In this document: positions 1 through 8,213 of the stretch, piece by piece
How positions within the stretch are numbered: position 1 is the first letter of the stretch
Layout: every line of letters starts with the position of its first letter
Source: Motilibacter peucedani
GTDB lineage: Bacteria; Actinomycetota; Actinomycetes; Motilibacterales; Motilibacteraceae
Assembly: GCF_003634695.1 (NCBI RefSeq)
Contig: NZ_RBWV01000012.1
Location: forward strand, 432,819-467,448
Direction: 5' to 3'
DNA length: 34,630 bases
Made by a program: the position numbers and the translations under genes
Notes under the pieces: generated by a model
Seen by the model: the letters and a program-made list of their open reading frames with translations, nothing else
Told to the model about the DNA's origin: nothing
The model's database searches: none

Positions 1-1143
1 ACCCCGCCGCGCGCCGTAGGCGTGCGGCATGCTGGCCAGCTGCTGCGCCTCCAGCGGGGTGAGCAGGCCGAGGACCGCGACGAGCAGCCCGTCGCCGAGC
101 CCGCGCGCACCGATCCCGCCGGCGGTCAGCTCCGTGCGCACCGAGGGTGCGACGACCGCGAGGGCGTCGAGCAGGGCGGCGCGGGTGTCGCTGGCCCGGA
201 TGCCGGCGCCGGCGACGTGGAGCGCGGGCTCGCGGGAGCCGCCGTCCCCGTCGTCCTCGGCGACCAGGCGCACGGCGTAGCCGCGGTCGGCGAGGTGGGC
301 GCCGATCGACGCGGTGACCGACACGGCGAGCTCGAAGCTCGAGCCGGGGCCGTCGCCGCGGTGGGCGCCCGCGCGGGTGTCGAGCAGCAGCGTCGCCCGG
401 CTCTGCCAGGGCTGCTCCTCGCGGCGCACCATGAGCTCGCCGCGGCGGGCCGACGAGCGCCAGTGCACGCGGTGGAGGGCGTCGCCGTGGCGGTACTCGC
501 GCGTCGACACGTCGTCCTCGCCGGCCGAGGCCACGGCGCGCGCGGTGCTGTTGCCCGACCCCGACAGCGCGCCGGTCAGGGCGATGGCCGGCAGCGGCGT
601 GACCACCGGGGTGACGGTGAGCGAGTCGGTGGCGGTGAACGAGCGCTGCAGCTCGCACATGCCGAAGGGGTCGGTGAGCCGCACGCCGAGGGGGCCGATG
701 GAGAAGCGGCCGCGCACGTCGGAGCGCACCTGGTAGCCGACCGATCGGGTGCCCTGGGGCTCGACGCGGTCGAGGACGAAGCGCGGGCGCGAGCCGAGGA
801 CGTAGGGCACGCGGTCCTCGGCGAGCAACAGGCCGGTCGGGATGCGCGAGACGTTGTCGAGGCGGAGCCCGACGATGGCCGTCTCGCCGGCGGCGATGCG
901 CGGCGGGTCGATGCGCCGGCTGCAGGCCAGGCGGTACTGGCTGCGGGTGACGACGAGCGCCGAGGCCAGCGGCACCACGACGAGCAGGATGCCGACCCGC
1001 AGGATGTCGGGCTGGCCCAGCGCCAGGGCGACCAGGCTGGCCGCGACGCCGGCCGCGAGGAAGCTGCGACCGCGCGTGGTCAGGCCCGAGAGCCCCCCGC
1101 GCGGGACCCGGACGAGACGTCGAGCGCCGGAGCGCACTCCCAT
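1..1143 (-). CDS. DUF58 domain-containing protein (C-terminus cut off by window edge)
   Basis: The reading frame is open from an ATG at 1143 to the window edge, giving 381 visible residues; the family is usually a little over 400, so only the last few dozen are missing. Near the N-terminus two hydrophobic stretches (residues about 15-55) look like membrane segments. The family hallmark is visible around residues 200-230: YRHGDALHRVHWRSSAR followed by GELMVRREE. DUF58 proteins are nearly always encoded next to a MoxR ATPase and often a transglutaminase-like protein; their biochemical role is poorly defined, with links to envelope stress and metal-protein assembly. The gene lies 3 bases after the moxR stop, so the two are surely co-transcribed. 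Family call is confident; function is not known. Confidence 0.9.
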   Translation of the reverse strand, partial: MGVRSGARRLVRVPRGGLSGLTTRGRSFLAAGVAASLVALALGQPDILRVGILLVVVPLASALVVTRSQYRLACSRRIDPPRIAAGETAIVGLRLDNVSRIPTGLLLAEDRVPYVLGSRPRFVLDRVEPQGTRSVGYQVRSDVRGRFSIGPLGVRLTDPFGMCELQRSFTATDSLTVTPVVTPLPAIALTGALSGSGNSTARAVASAGEDDVSTREYRHGDALHRVHWRSSARRGELMVRREEQPWQSRATLLLDTRAGAHRGDGPGSSFELAVSVTASIGAHLADRGYAVRLVAEDDGDGGSREPALHVAGAGIRASDTRAALLDALAVVAPSVRTELTAGGIGARGLGDGLLVAVLGLLTPLEAQQLASMPHAYGARRG

Positions 1144-1146
1144 GCG

Positions 1147-2172
1147 CTACCGCCGTCCGGCGGCGACGGGCACGCGGGTGACCAGCTCGGCGACGATGCG
1201 CTCGGGGGTGCGGCGGGCCATGAGGGCCTCGGCCGTGGGCACCAGGCGGTGCGCGAGCACCGGCACGGCGAGGGCCTGGACGTCGTCGGGCAGGACGTAG
1301 TCGCGCAGGTCGAGCGCGGCCCAGGCGCGGGCGGCGCGCACGAGGTGGAGCGACGCGCGGGGCGAGGCGCCGAGGCGGAGCTCGGGGGACTGGCGGGTGG
1401 CGTTGACCAGGTCGACGACGTAGCGCTTGACCTCGGCCGAGACGTGCACGCCGCGCACGGCGGCGATGATGCGGGTGATCTCCCCAGCGTCGGTGACGGC
1501 CGCCAGCTCGTCGAGCGGGGACGCGGCGCCGTGGACCTCGAGCATGTCGAGCTCGGCCTCCGAGGAGGGGTAGCCCATCGACACCCGCGCCATGAAGCGG
1601 TCGAGCTGGGCCTCGGGCAGCGCGTAGGTGCCGTCCATCTCGACGGGGTTCTGCGTGGCGACCACCATGAACGGCGTCTCGAGCATCCAGGTGCGCCCGT
1701 CGACCGTGACGTGCTGCTCCTCCATGCACTCGAGCAGCGCGGACTGGGTCTTCGGCGACGCGCGGTTGATCTCGTCGCCCACGACGATGTTGGCGAACAC
1801 CGCTCCGGGCTTGAACTCGAACTCGCGGCGCTCCTGGTTGTAGATCGAGACGCCGGTGATGTCGCTCGGCAGCAGGTCGGGCGTGAACTGGATGCGCGAG
1901 ACGCTGCAGTCGACAGAGCGGGCGAGCGCCTTGGCGAGCATGGTCTTGCCGACGCCGGGGACGTCCTCGATGAGCAGGTGGCCCTGGGCCAGGAGCACGG
2001 CGAGCGCGGTCTTGACGACGTCGTTCTTGCCCTCGATGACGCTCTGCATGGAGGTGCGCACCCGGGCCACCACCGCGGCGAGCTCACCGGGGGAGACCGG
2101 CTCGGCCGCGTCGTGCGCCCGGATCGGCTCGGCGTCGCCGTAGTCGGGTCCCAGAGGTGCCACTGCGGTCAC
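1147..2172 (-). CDS. MoxR family AAA+ ATPase
   Basis: A 341-residue AAA+ ATPase of the MoxR class, thought to act as a chaperone that remodels or activates partner proteins, typically with the DUF58 protein encoded next to it. Visible motifs are Walker A (GVGKTML after LLIEDVP), Walker B with sensor region (VVGDEINRASPKTQSALLE), and the MoxR stretch VATQNPVEMDGTYALPEAQL followed by DRFMAR. I chose the GTG at 2172 because an AGGAGG sits 8 bases upstream on the minus strand; the frame is open further upstream, but that part is not conserved-looking. It is divergent from mraZ, a common arrangement in actinobacteria. Confidence 0.93.
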   Translation of the reverse strand: MTAVAPLGPDYGDAEPIRAHDAAEPVSPGELAAVVARVRTSMQSVIEGKNDVVKTALAVLLAQGHLLIEDVPGVGKTMLAKALARSVDCSVSRIQFTPDLLPSDITGVSIYNQERREFEFKPGAVFANIVVGDEINRASPKTQSALLECMEEQHVTVDGRTWMLETPFMVVATQNPVEMDGTYALPEAQLDRFMARVSMGYPSSEAELDMLEVHGAASPLDELAAVTDAGEITRIIAAVRGVHVSAEVKRYVVDLVNATRQSPELRLGASPRASLHLVRAARAWAALDLRDYVLPDDVQALAVPVLAHRLVPTAEALMARRTPERIVAELVTRVPVAAGRR

Positions 2173-2298
2173 GGACGGGTCCTCCTCGATCCTCCACGGG
2201 CGGGACCACCCCGGCCGCTGGACGCCTGCACCTGCTCGGAGGCGCCCGTCACCGAGCGCCGCGCTGCGGCGTGTCCGTGGGCCAGCGTACGTGGGGTT

Positions 2299-2330
2299 GC
2301 GCGTGTGCGCGCCCTCTCGTCCACACGCGC
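2299..2330. promoter_or_regulatory. 9-bp perfect inverted repeat in the moxR/mraZ divergent region
   Basis: GCGCGTGTG at 2299-2307 is matched by CACACGCGC at 2322-2330 with a 14-base spacer. It lies between the divergent moxR and mraZ starts, so it could be a regulator site or a leader hairpin for moxR. No matching regulator is identified. A smaller 6-bp repeat (CGCGCC/GGCGCG) follows at 2345-2362. Confidence 0.4.
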
Positions 2331-2377
2331 CCCGTGCGAGAAAACGCGCCCCGGACGGCGCGCGTGTCGCCCCCGAG

Positions 2378-2442
2378 GGGAGCGCCAGGGAGTAAAGTGG
2401 TGCACCATGGAGCACAGGGGAGCAGACGGGGGCCAGCAGGCG
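2378..2442 (+). promoter_or_regulatory. Array of G-rich boxes at exact 10-bp spacing: probable MraZ operator
   Basis: Boxes begin at 2378 (GGGAG), 2388 (GGGAG), 2398 (TGGTG), 2408 (TGGAG), 2418 (GGGAG), 2428 (GGGGG) and weakly 2438 (AGGCG). Each is separated by a 5-base spacer, so all lie on one face of the helix. MraZ is known to bind TGGGN-type direct repeats with this period upstream of its own gene in other bacteria. The array overlaps the candidate -10 element and precedes the mraZ ribosome binding site, consistent with autoregulation of the dcw operon. Confidence 0.65.
2393..2398 (+). promoter_or_regulatory. Candidate -10 element for the mraZ/dcw operon
   Basis: TAAAGT fits the actinobacterial TAnnnT -10 pattern in otherwise very GC-rich DNA. 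A start point near 2405 would give a leader of about 64 bases. No clear -35 is visible. It sits inside the array of MraZ-like boxes, so bound MraZ would block polymerase. Confidence 0.4.
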
Positions 2443-2468
2443 CTCCTGTCACGAGGAGGGGAGGGCGC

Positions 2469-2909
2469 GTGGAGCCGCTCTTCCTCGGCACGCACACCCC
2501 TCGGCTCGACGAGAAGGGCCGGCTGTTCCTCCCGGCCCGCTTCCGCGACGACCTCGCCGACGGCCTCGTGATGACCAAGGGCCAGGACGGCTGCGTCACG
2601 GTGTGGCCGGTCGAGCAGTTCCGCCGCGTCGCCGACTCGATGGCGCAGCAGGTCTTCACCGACCGCCAGCGCCGCACGGTCCAGCGGCTGCTGATGGCCG
2701 ACGCGACCTCCGAGGTGCCCGACCGCCAGGGCCGCATCACCGTGCCGCCCGTGCTGCGGGCGCACGCCGGGCTCGAGCGCGACGTCGCTGTCGTCGGCGC
2801 CAACAAGCGCCTCGAGATCTGGGACCTCGCCCGGTGGGAGGCCTTCCAGGCCGAGTCGGCCGACGACTTCGAGCGGCTGGCCGAGGAGGTGCTGCCCGGA
2901 CTGCTCTGA
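2469..2909 (+). CDS. mraZ: Transcriptional regulator MraZ
   Basis: A 146-residue protein with the two tandem SpoVT/AbrB-type half-domains of MraZ: the first around residues 7-50 (THTPRLDEKGRLFLPARFR), the second around residues 83-125 (DRQGRITVPPVLR). MraZ forms ring-shaped oligomers and binds direct repeats upstream of its own gene, controlling the dcw operon. I chose the GTG at 2469 because AGGAGGG lies 8 bases upstream and the conserved FLGTHTPRLD begins four residues in. It is the first gene of the plus-strand cell-wall cluster, with candidate target boxes just upstream. Confidence 0.96.
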   Translation: MEPLFLGTHTPRLDEKGRLFLPARFRDDLADGLVMTKGQDGCVTVWPVEQFRRVADSMAQQVFTDRQRRTVQRLLMADATSEVPDRQGRITVPPVLRAHAGLERDVAVVGANKRLEIWDLARWEAFQAESADDFERLAEEVLPGLL

Positions 2910-2953
2910 CGACCTCGTGAGGTGCGGCCTCCACCCGCCCGACGAGCCGGGTC

Positions 2954-2995
2954 CGCCCGGCACTGACGCCACTTCCCCGGTGCCAGTGCCAGGCG
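2954..2995 (+). promoter_or_regulatory. Hairpin in the mraZ-rsmH gap
   Basis: GGCACTG (2959-2965) pairs with CAGTGCC (2984-2990). After one mismatch the stem continues with CGCC (2954-2957) and GGCG (2992-2995), giving 11 pairs around an 18-base loop. It sits about 45 bases after the mraZ stop in a 237-base gap, the largest inside this operon, and could be an attenuator, a processing site or a weak terminator. There is no U-tract. The rest of the gap (2996-3130) shows nothing I recognise. Confidence 0.4.
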
Positions 2996-3146
2996 ACGGC
3001 GGTCGGGGGCGGTTGGGGACCGGACCGCACGAGGGACCGGCAGGACCACAGGCAGCACGAGGCGCGCAGCGCCAGGAGCAGCAGGACCGCCGTACGCGGC
3101 GGGGCGGGGCACCAGCGGGACCGACGAGAGCAGGAGGTGGAGCGCA

Positions 3147-4112
3147 GTGGAGGAGCGGGACTGGTCCCACGTGCCCGTGCTCCTCCGGCGCTGCCTGTCC
3201 CTGCTGGCCCCCGCGGTCGAGAGCGTCCCCGAGCCGGTCGTCGTCGACGCGACGCTCGGCCTGGGCGGCCACACCGCGGCACTGCTCGAGGCGCACCCGG
3301 CGCTGCGGGTCGTCGGCCTCGACCGCGACCCCGAGGCGCTCGAGCGCTCGGGCGCGCGGCTCGCCGGCTACGGCGAGCGGGTCACCGCGGTGCACGCGGT
3401 CTACGACGAGGTCGCCGACGTGCTCGACCGGCTCGGCATCGAGCGGGTGCAGGGCGTGCTGTTCGACCTGGGCGTCAGCTCGCTGCAGCTCGACGCCGCA
3501 CGGCGGGGCTTCGCCTACGCCCAGGACGCGCCGCTCGACATGCGCATGGACCCGACGACCGGCATCACGGCGGCGGACGTGGTGAACACGTACGCGCCGG
3601 GCGAGCTGGTGCGCATCCTGCGCGACTTCGGCGAGGAGCGCTTCGCCCGTCGCATCGTCGACGCGATCGTGCGCCAGCGGGCGGTCGCTCCCTTCTCCTC
3701 CACCGCGCCGCTCGCCGAGCTGGTGCGCACGGCCGTGCCGGCCGCGACCCGGCGCACCGGCGGCCACCCCGCCAAGCGCGCCTTCCAGGCCTTGCGCATC
3801 GAGGTCAACGGCGAGCTCGCCGCCCTCGAGGCCGCGCTGCCGGCCGCCATCGGCTCGCTCGCCCTGGGCGGCCGGCTGGTCGTCCTCTCCTACCACTCGC
3901 TCGAGGACCGGATGGTCAAGCGCGCGATCACCGCGCGGACCACGGTCGACCTGCCCCCCGGCCTGCCGGTCGTGCCGGAGGGGATGCAGCCCGAGCTGCG
4001 CTCGCTGACCCGTGGCGGCGCCGAGCTCGCCACTGACGAGGAGGTCGCCGCAAACCCGCGCGCGGCCTCCGTGCGGCTGCGTGCCGCAGAGAGGATCCGG
4101 GAGGCCGCATGA
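3147..4112 (+). CDS. rsmH: 16S rRNA (cytosine(1402)-N4)-methyltransferase RsmH (MraW)
   Basis: A 321-residue SAM-dependent methyltransferase that modifies C1402 of 16S rRNA at the ribosomal P site. Visible features are the start [10 protein letters not shown], the SAM-binding motif [16 protein letters not shown], the acidic strand [23 protein letters not shown], and the RsmH signatures PLDMRMDP and the late [14 protein letters not shown]. Length matches the family. The GTG start at 3147 has AGGAGG about 9 bases upstream. It is the usual second gene of the dcw cluster, and its stop overlaps the ftsL start by 4 bases. Confidence 0.97.
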   Translation: MEERDWSHVPVLLRRCLSLLAPAVESVPEPVVVDATLGLGGHTAALLEAHPALRVVGLDRDPEALERSGARLAGYGERVTAVHAVYDEVADVLDRLGIERVQGVLFDLGVSSLQLDAARRGFAYAQDAPLDMRMDPTTGITAADVVNTYAPGELVRILRDFGEERFARRIVDAIVRQRAVAPFSSTAPLAELVRTAVPAATRRTGGHPAKRAFQALRIEVNGELAALEAALPAAIGSLALGGRLVVLSYHSLEDRMVKRAITARTTVDLPPGLPVVPEGMQPELRSLTRGGAELATDEEVAANPRAASVRLRAAERIREAA

Positions 4113-4672
4113 GCACGGTGACGAGTACGCCGGTCGTCGACACGCCGGTCCGCACCCCCGCCGCACCGCGGCCGGTGCGCCCGAGCGCCCGCCGTCCGGT
4201 CGCGCCCCAGGCACCCGCGCGCGGCCCGCGGCTCGCGCCGTTCGTGCTGCTGGTCGTGGGGCTGCTCGCCGCCGGCCTGGTCGCCATGCTGCTGCTGAAC
4301 ACCGTGCTGGCGCAGGGCGCCTTCCGGCAGGCCAGGCTGCAGAGCCTGTCGGCCACGCTGGCCGACGAGCAGCAGCGGCTGGCCGCCTCGCTCGCCCAGG
4401 AGGAGTCGCCCGAGGTGCTGGCCGCCAAGGCGCACCGGCTCGGGCTGGTCGACTCGTGCGGCCCGCTGTTCCTGAGCCTGCGCAGCGGCCGCACGCCCGG
4501 CAAGACCGACCAGGAGGACTGCCCCGGAGCCTCCGGCGCGCCTGCCGCGAAGGCCGCCGGTGCTGCTGCATCCTCGAAGCCCACGACCGTGAAGCCCACG
4601 GACAAGGCCACCGCGGGCAGCGGCAAGAAGACGAGCACTCCGAGCACGAAGAAGGCAGGGACCTCTCGATGA
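4109..4672 (+). CDS. ftsL: FtsL-like cell division protein
   Basis: A 187-residue bitopic membrane protein. A Pro/Arg-rich cytoplasmic N-terminus (about 42 residues) is followed by one membrane span ([20 protein letters not shown]), then a coiled-coil-like periplasmic part ([20 protein letters not shown]), ending in a Lys/Thr/Ala-rich tail. FtsL works with FtsB/DivIC and FtsQ to activate the FtsW-FtsI synthase. Sequence is poorly conserved in this family, so identity rests on topology plus position between rsmH and ftsI. ATGA overlaps link it to both neighbours. The low-complexity C-terminal tail is long for FtsL. Confidence 0.85.
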   Translation: MSTVTSTPVVDTPVRTPAAPRPVRPSARRPVAPQAPARGPRLAPFVLLVVGLLAAGLVAMLLLNTVLAQGAFRQARLQSLSATLADEQQRLAASLAQEESPEVLAAKAHRLGLVDSCGPLFLSLRSGRTPGKTDQEDCPGASGAPAAKAAGAAASSKPTTVKPTDKATAGSGKKTSTPSTKKAGTSR

Positions 4673-6702
4673 ACCCGCCGGCCACCGACGGTCGCACCCC
4701 TGCGGCGCGCCGGCGGCCGGCCCCCGAGGGCCTCCGTCCCCGGCCGCCCCGTCAAGGGCAGCCGCCCCGTCAAGGACAGCCGCTGCGCCAGGGACAGCCG
4801 CCGCGCCAGGCCCAGCGCCAGGCGCAGCCGCCGCGGCAGGGCCAGAGCCAGGGCCAGCCGCCCCGCCGGCCCGCACCGGGCCGTCGCCCGGCGCCGCCGC
4901 GACGTGCCGCACCACCGCGGCGGCCGGCACCGCCGCGTACCCTCCGGCTCGGCGACGGGCACCGGCGCGTCAAGGGCGTGCTGCTCGTCTTCGCGTTCGT
5001 GCTCTCGCTGTTCGCCGGCCGGCTGTTCCAGGTGCAGGGCGTGGAAGGCGCGGCCTACTCGCAGGAGGCCATCGGCAAGCGCACCCAGCAGCGCGCGCTG
5101 CCGGCGGTGCGCGGCCAGATCGTCGACCGCGACGGCGTCGCGCTGGCAACCAGCGTGCAGGCCTACGACGTCGAGGCCGACCCCACCAACGTCAAGGACG
5201 CCGACCTGGTCGGGCGCTCGCTCGCGCCGATCATCGGCGTGCCCGCCGCGCAGATCACCGCCAAGATCGTGGCCGCGCAGGAGAAGAACAAGACGGCCAA
5301 GAAGCCCTCGCGCTACCTCCAGCTCGCCCAGCGGCTCGGCCCGACGGTGCGCAGCAAGGTCTACGCGCTCAAGGCCGAGCAGCGCAGCGGCATCACCCTG
5401 CGCTCGACGACCACGCGCGCCTACCCCTCGGGAGCGGTCGGCGCCAACATCGTCGGCTTCCTCCGCAACGACGGCACGCCCGGCGCGGGCCTCGAGGTCA
5501 AGCTGGACGACGTGCTGCGCGGCAGCGACGGGCGCGAGGTGTTCGAGGGGGCCAAGGGCGGCGCGATCATGCCGACCGGCACCGAGACCATCACGCCCGC
5601 CGTCGACGGCAAGGACGTGCAGCTCACGATCGACCGCGACATCCAGTGGAAGGCCCAGCAGGCGATCGCCGCGCAGGTGAAGGCCTCGAAGGCCGACTGG
5701 GGCAGCGTCGTCGTGCTCGACACCAAGACCGGCGAGGTCTACGCGATGGCCAACTCGCCGACGCTCGACCCGAACCACCGCTCGTCGAACCCGGCGACCT
5801 ACGTCAACCAGGCGGTCGCCGACGCCTTCGAGCCGGGCTCCACGAGCAAGGTGATGACGGTGTCCTCCGCCATCAACGAGGGCACCACGACGCCCTCGAC
5901 GGTCTACACGGTGCCCGACCAGATCCACATGAGCGACAAGACCTTCCACGACGACGAGACGCACCGCACCTGGCACCCGACCACCACGGGCATCCTGGCC
6001 AAGTCGAGCAACGTCGGCACGATCGAGATCTCGACGAAGCTCGCCCCGGCCACGCTCGAGGGCTACATCCGCAAGTTCGGACTCGGCGCGAAGCCGGGCA
6101 CGGGGCTCGAGGGCGAGACGGGCGGCATCTTCGCCGCCTCGGCCGACTGGTCGGGCTCCCAGCGCTGGACGATCGCGTTCGGCCAGGGCATCGCCGGCTC
6201 GCTGCTCCAGATGGCCGGGGTCTACCAGACGCTGGCCAACGGCGGCGTACGCGTGCCGCCGACCGTCGTCGAGGCGACCACCGACGCCGGTGGCGACTTC
6301 GTGCGCACCCCGGCCCCGAAGCCGGTCCGCGTGGTGACCGCCGGCACCGCCAAGAAGATGATGTCGATGATGGAGGCCGTCACCTACGAGGGCGGCACCG
6401 GCAAGAACGCGATCATCGACGGCTACCGCGTCGCCGGCAAGACCGGCACCGCCTGGATCCCGAAGAACGGCGGCTACTGCCGCTCGTGCTACCAGTCCTC
6501 GTTCATCGGCGTCGTCCCGGCCGACAAGCCGCGCCTCGTCGTCGCGGTGACGATCAGCAACCCGCACACCGGCAGCCACTTCGGCGGCACCATCGCGGCG
6601 CCGGTGTTCAAGGAGGTCGGCGCCTTCGCGCTCTCGACGCTGAACATCCCCCCGAGCGGCTCGACCTCGCCCGTCCCGAACTTCGGCGACGTCCGCAAGT
6701 AG
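4669..6702 (+). CDS. ftsI: Division-specific peptidoglycan transpeptidase FtsI (PBP3, class B PBP)
   Basis: A 677-residue class B penicillin-binding protein that cross-links septal peptidoglycan with FtsW. A long, basic, Pro/Gln/Arg-rich cytoplasmic N-terminus (residues 1 to about 100) contains repeats of PPRQGQ. It is followed by a membrane span (about 103-122), the PBP dimerisation domain (around PAVRGQIVDRDGVALATS) and the transpeptidase domain. The active-site motifs are all present: S391-T-S-K394, S446-S-N448 and K591-T-G593. The start is set by the ATGA overlap with ftsL. No PASTA domains are visible. The protein is somewhat longer than many FtsI because of the repeat-rich N-terminus. 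Confidence 0.97.
   Translation: MNPPATDGRTPAARRRPAPEGLRPRPPRQGQPPRQGQPLRQGQPPRQAQRQAQPPRQGQSQGQPPRRPAPGRRPAPPRRAAPPRRPAPPRTLRLGDGHRRVKGVLLVFAFVLSLFAGRLFQVQGVEGAAYSQEAIGKRTQQRALPAVRGQIVDRDGVALATSVQAYDVEADPTNVKDADLVGRSLAPIIGVPAAQITAKIVAAQEKNKTAKKPSRYLQLAQRLGPTVRSKVYALKAEQRSGITLRSTTTRAYPSGAVGANIVGFLRNDGTPGAGLEVKLDDVLRGSDGREVFEGAKGGAIMPTGTETITPAVDGKDVQLTIDRDIQWKAQQAIAAQVKASKADWGSVVVLDTKTGEVYAMANSPTLDPNHRSSNPATYVNQAVADAFEPGSTSKVMTVSSAINEGTTTPSTVYTVPDQIHMSDKTFHDDETHRTWHPTTTGILAKSSNVGTIEISTKLAPATLEGYIRKFGLGAKPGTGLEGETGGIFAASADWSGSQRWTIAFGQGIAGSLLQMAGVYQTLANGGVRVPPTVVEATTDAGGDFVRTPAPKPVRVVTAGTAKKMMSMMEAVTYEGGTGKNAIIDGYRVAGKTGTAWIPKNGGYCRSCYQSSFIGVVPADKPRLVVAVTISNPHTGSHFGGTIAAPVFKEVGAFALSTLNIPPSGSTSPVPNFGDVRK
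4744..4863 (+). repeat. 18-bp in-frame tandem repeat in ftsI encoding PPRQGQ units
   Basis: Residues 26-65 of FtsI are built from copies of PPRQGQ (starting at 4744, 4762, 4780 as PLRQGQ, 4798 as PPRQAQ, and 4828) interrupted by four-residue fragments RQAQ and SQGQ. The DNA repeat unit is 18 bases, with 12-base partial units. Such repeats can change copy number between strains. The segment is cytoplasmic and strongly basic. Confidence 0.85.
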
Positions 6703-6713
6703 TCTGCCGTTCC

Positions 6714-8213
6714 GTGCCGTCCTCGCCAGGCCCGCGTCCCGCGGGCGTCCTCCCTCGTGCGCTGGGGGAGCTGACGGCGGGCGTCGCGGTCAGCGGCGTC
6801 ACCCTCGACTCGCGCGCCGTGCGGCCGGGCGACCTCTACGCCGCGCTGCCCGGCACCACGTCGCACGGCGCGCAGTTCGCCGCGCAGGCGGTGGCCGCCG
6901 GTGCCGTCGTCGTGCTCACCGACCCGGCCGGCGAGGCGGCGGCGCGGGCCACCGGCGTACCGGTCGTCGTCGTGCCCTCGCCCCGCGAGGTGCTCGGCGC
7001 GCTCGCGGCGGAGGTCTACGGCCAGCCCGCGCGCGACCTGCTGACGCTCGGGGTCACTGGCACCAGCGGCAAGACGACGACCGCCTACCTGCTCGACGCC
7101 GGCCTGCACGCCGCCGGGCGCACCACCGGTCTGGTCGGCACGGTCGAGACCCGCATCGCCGACGAGGTGCTGCCCTCGTCGCTCACCACCCCGGAGGCGC
7201 CCGACCTGCAGGCGCTGCTCGCGGTCATGCGCGAGCGGGGCTGCTCCGCGCTGACCATGGAGGTCTCGAGCCACGCGCTGGCGCTCGGCCGGGTCGACGG
7301 CACGGTCTACGACGTCGCCGCCTTCACCAACCTCGGGCGCGACCACCTCGACTTCCACCCGACGCTGGAGGACTACTTCGCCGCCAAGGCGCTGCTGTTC
7401 ACCCCGGCGCACGCGCGTCGGGCGGTCGTGTGCGTCGACAGCGACGGCGGCTCCCGCATGGCCGCCACCGCCCGCGACGCGGGTCTCGAGGTGGTGACCG
7501 TCTCGAGCGGCCACCGGCCGGCCGACTGGCGCGCCGAGGAGGTCGAGCTCGGCCCGTGGGGGAGCCGGTTCGTGGCGTCCGCGGAGCAGCTGCGGGTTCC
7601 GGTCGAGGTCGCGCTGCCGGGCGCCTACAACGTCGCCAACGCGCTGCTCGCCCTCGCGACGCTCGAGCAGGCGGGCGTCGACGTGCGCGTCGCGGCCGGC
7701 GGCATCGGCGCCGTGCGGGTGCCCGGGCGCATGGAGCGCGTGGCCGACGGCGGCAGCGGGGTCGTGGGGCTCGTCGACTACGCCCACAAGCCCGACGCGG
7801 TCGAGGCGGCCCTCACCGCCGTGCGCTCCTCCGTGGGTTCCGGCCGCATCGTCGCCGTGCTCGGCGCCGGCGGCGACCGAGACCGCGCGAAGCGCCCGCT
7901 CATGGGTGCGGCCGCCGCCCGGCTCGCCGACGTCGTGGTCGTGACCGACGACAACCCGCGCTCGGAGGACCCCACCGCCATCCGCGCCGCCGTGCTCGAG
8001 GGCGCGGCGACCGGCACGGCGCAGGTGCTGGAGGTCGGCGACCGGCGGGCCGCCATCGAGCAGGCCGTGGCGCACGCCCGCCCGGGCGACGTCGTGGTGG
8101 TGCTCGGCAAGGGACACGAGAAGGGCCAGCTGGTGCGCGGAGAGCTCACCCCGTTCGACGACCGCACCGAGCTGGAGCGCGCCCTGTCGGCGACGGCCGG
8201 GGTGCGCGCATGA
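6714..8213 (+). CDS. murE: UDP-N-acetylmuramoyl-tripeptide synthetase MurE (diaminopimelate-adding)
   Basis: A 499-residue Mur ligase that adds the third stem-peptide residue to UDP-MurNAc-L-Ala-D-Glu in the cytoplasm. The ATP-binding loop is GVTGTSGKTTTAYLL (residues about 113-127), with the central STTPEAPDL-type region (LTTPEAPDLQALL) and the substrate-selecting motif DNPRSEDP near residue 413. DNPR is the signature of diaminopimelate-specific enzymes, as opposed to lysine-specific ones. The GTG at 6714 is the best start: it begins 11 bases after the ftsI stop and leaves a normal length, though no clear ribosome binding site is seen, so re-initiation is likely. It overlaps murF by 4 bases. 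Confidence 0.96.
   Translation: MPSSPGPRPAGVLPRALGELTAGVAVSGVTLDSRAVRPGDLYAALPGTTSHGAQFAAQAVAAGAVVVLTDPAGEAAARATGVPVVVVPSPREVLGALAAEVYGQPARDLLTLGVTGTSGKTTTAYLLDAGLHAAGRTTGLVGTVETRIADEVLPSSLTTPEAPDLQALLAVMRERGCSALTMEVSSHALALGRVDGTVYDVAAFTNLGRDHLDFHPTLEDYFAAKALLFTPAHARRAVVCVDSDGGSRMAATARDAGLEVVTVSSGHRPADWRAEEVELGPWGSRFVASAEQLRVPVEVALPGAYNVANALLALATLEQAGVDVRVAAGGIGAVRVPGRMERVADGGSGVVGLVDYAHKPDAVEAALTAVRSSVGSGRIVAVLGAGGDRDRAKRPLMGAAAARLADVVVVTDDNPRSEDPTAIRAAVLEGAATGTAQVLEVGDRRAAIEQAVAHARPGDVVVVLGKGHEKGQLVRGELTPFDDRTELERALSATAGVRA

Noticed and set aside
22-2571. Plus-strand open frame of about 850 codons opposite DUF58 and moxR
   Set aside because: It is antisense to two clear family members and its translation is Arg/Gly/His-rich low-complexity sequence, typical of shadow frames in high-GC DNA.
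2169-6579. Very long minus-strand open frames opposite mraZ to ftsI
   Set aside because: Same-region plus-strand genes have full family motifs; the minus frames show no domains and biased composition.
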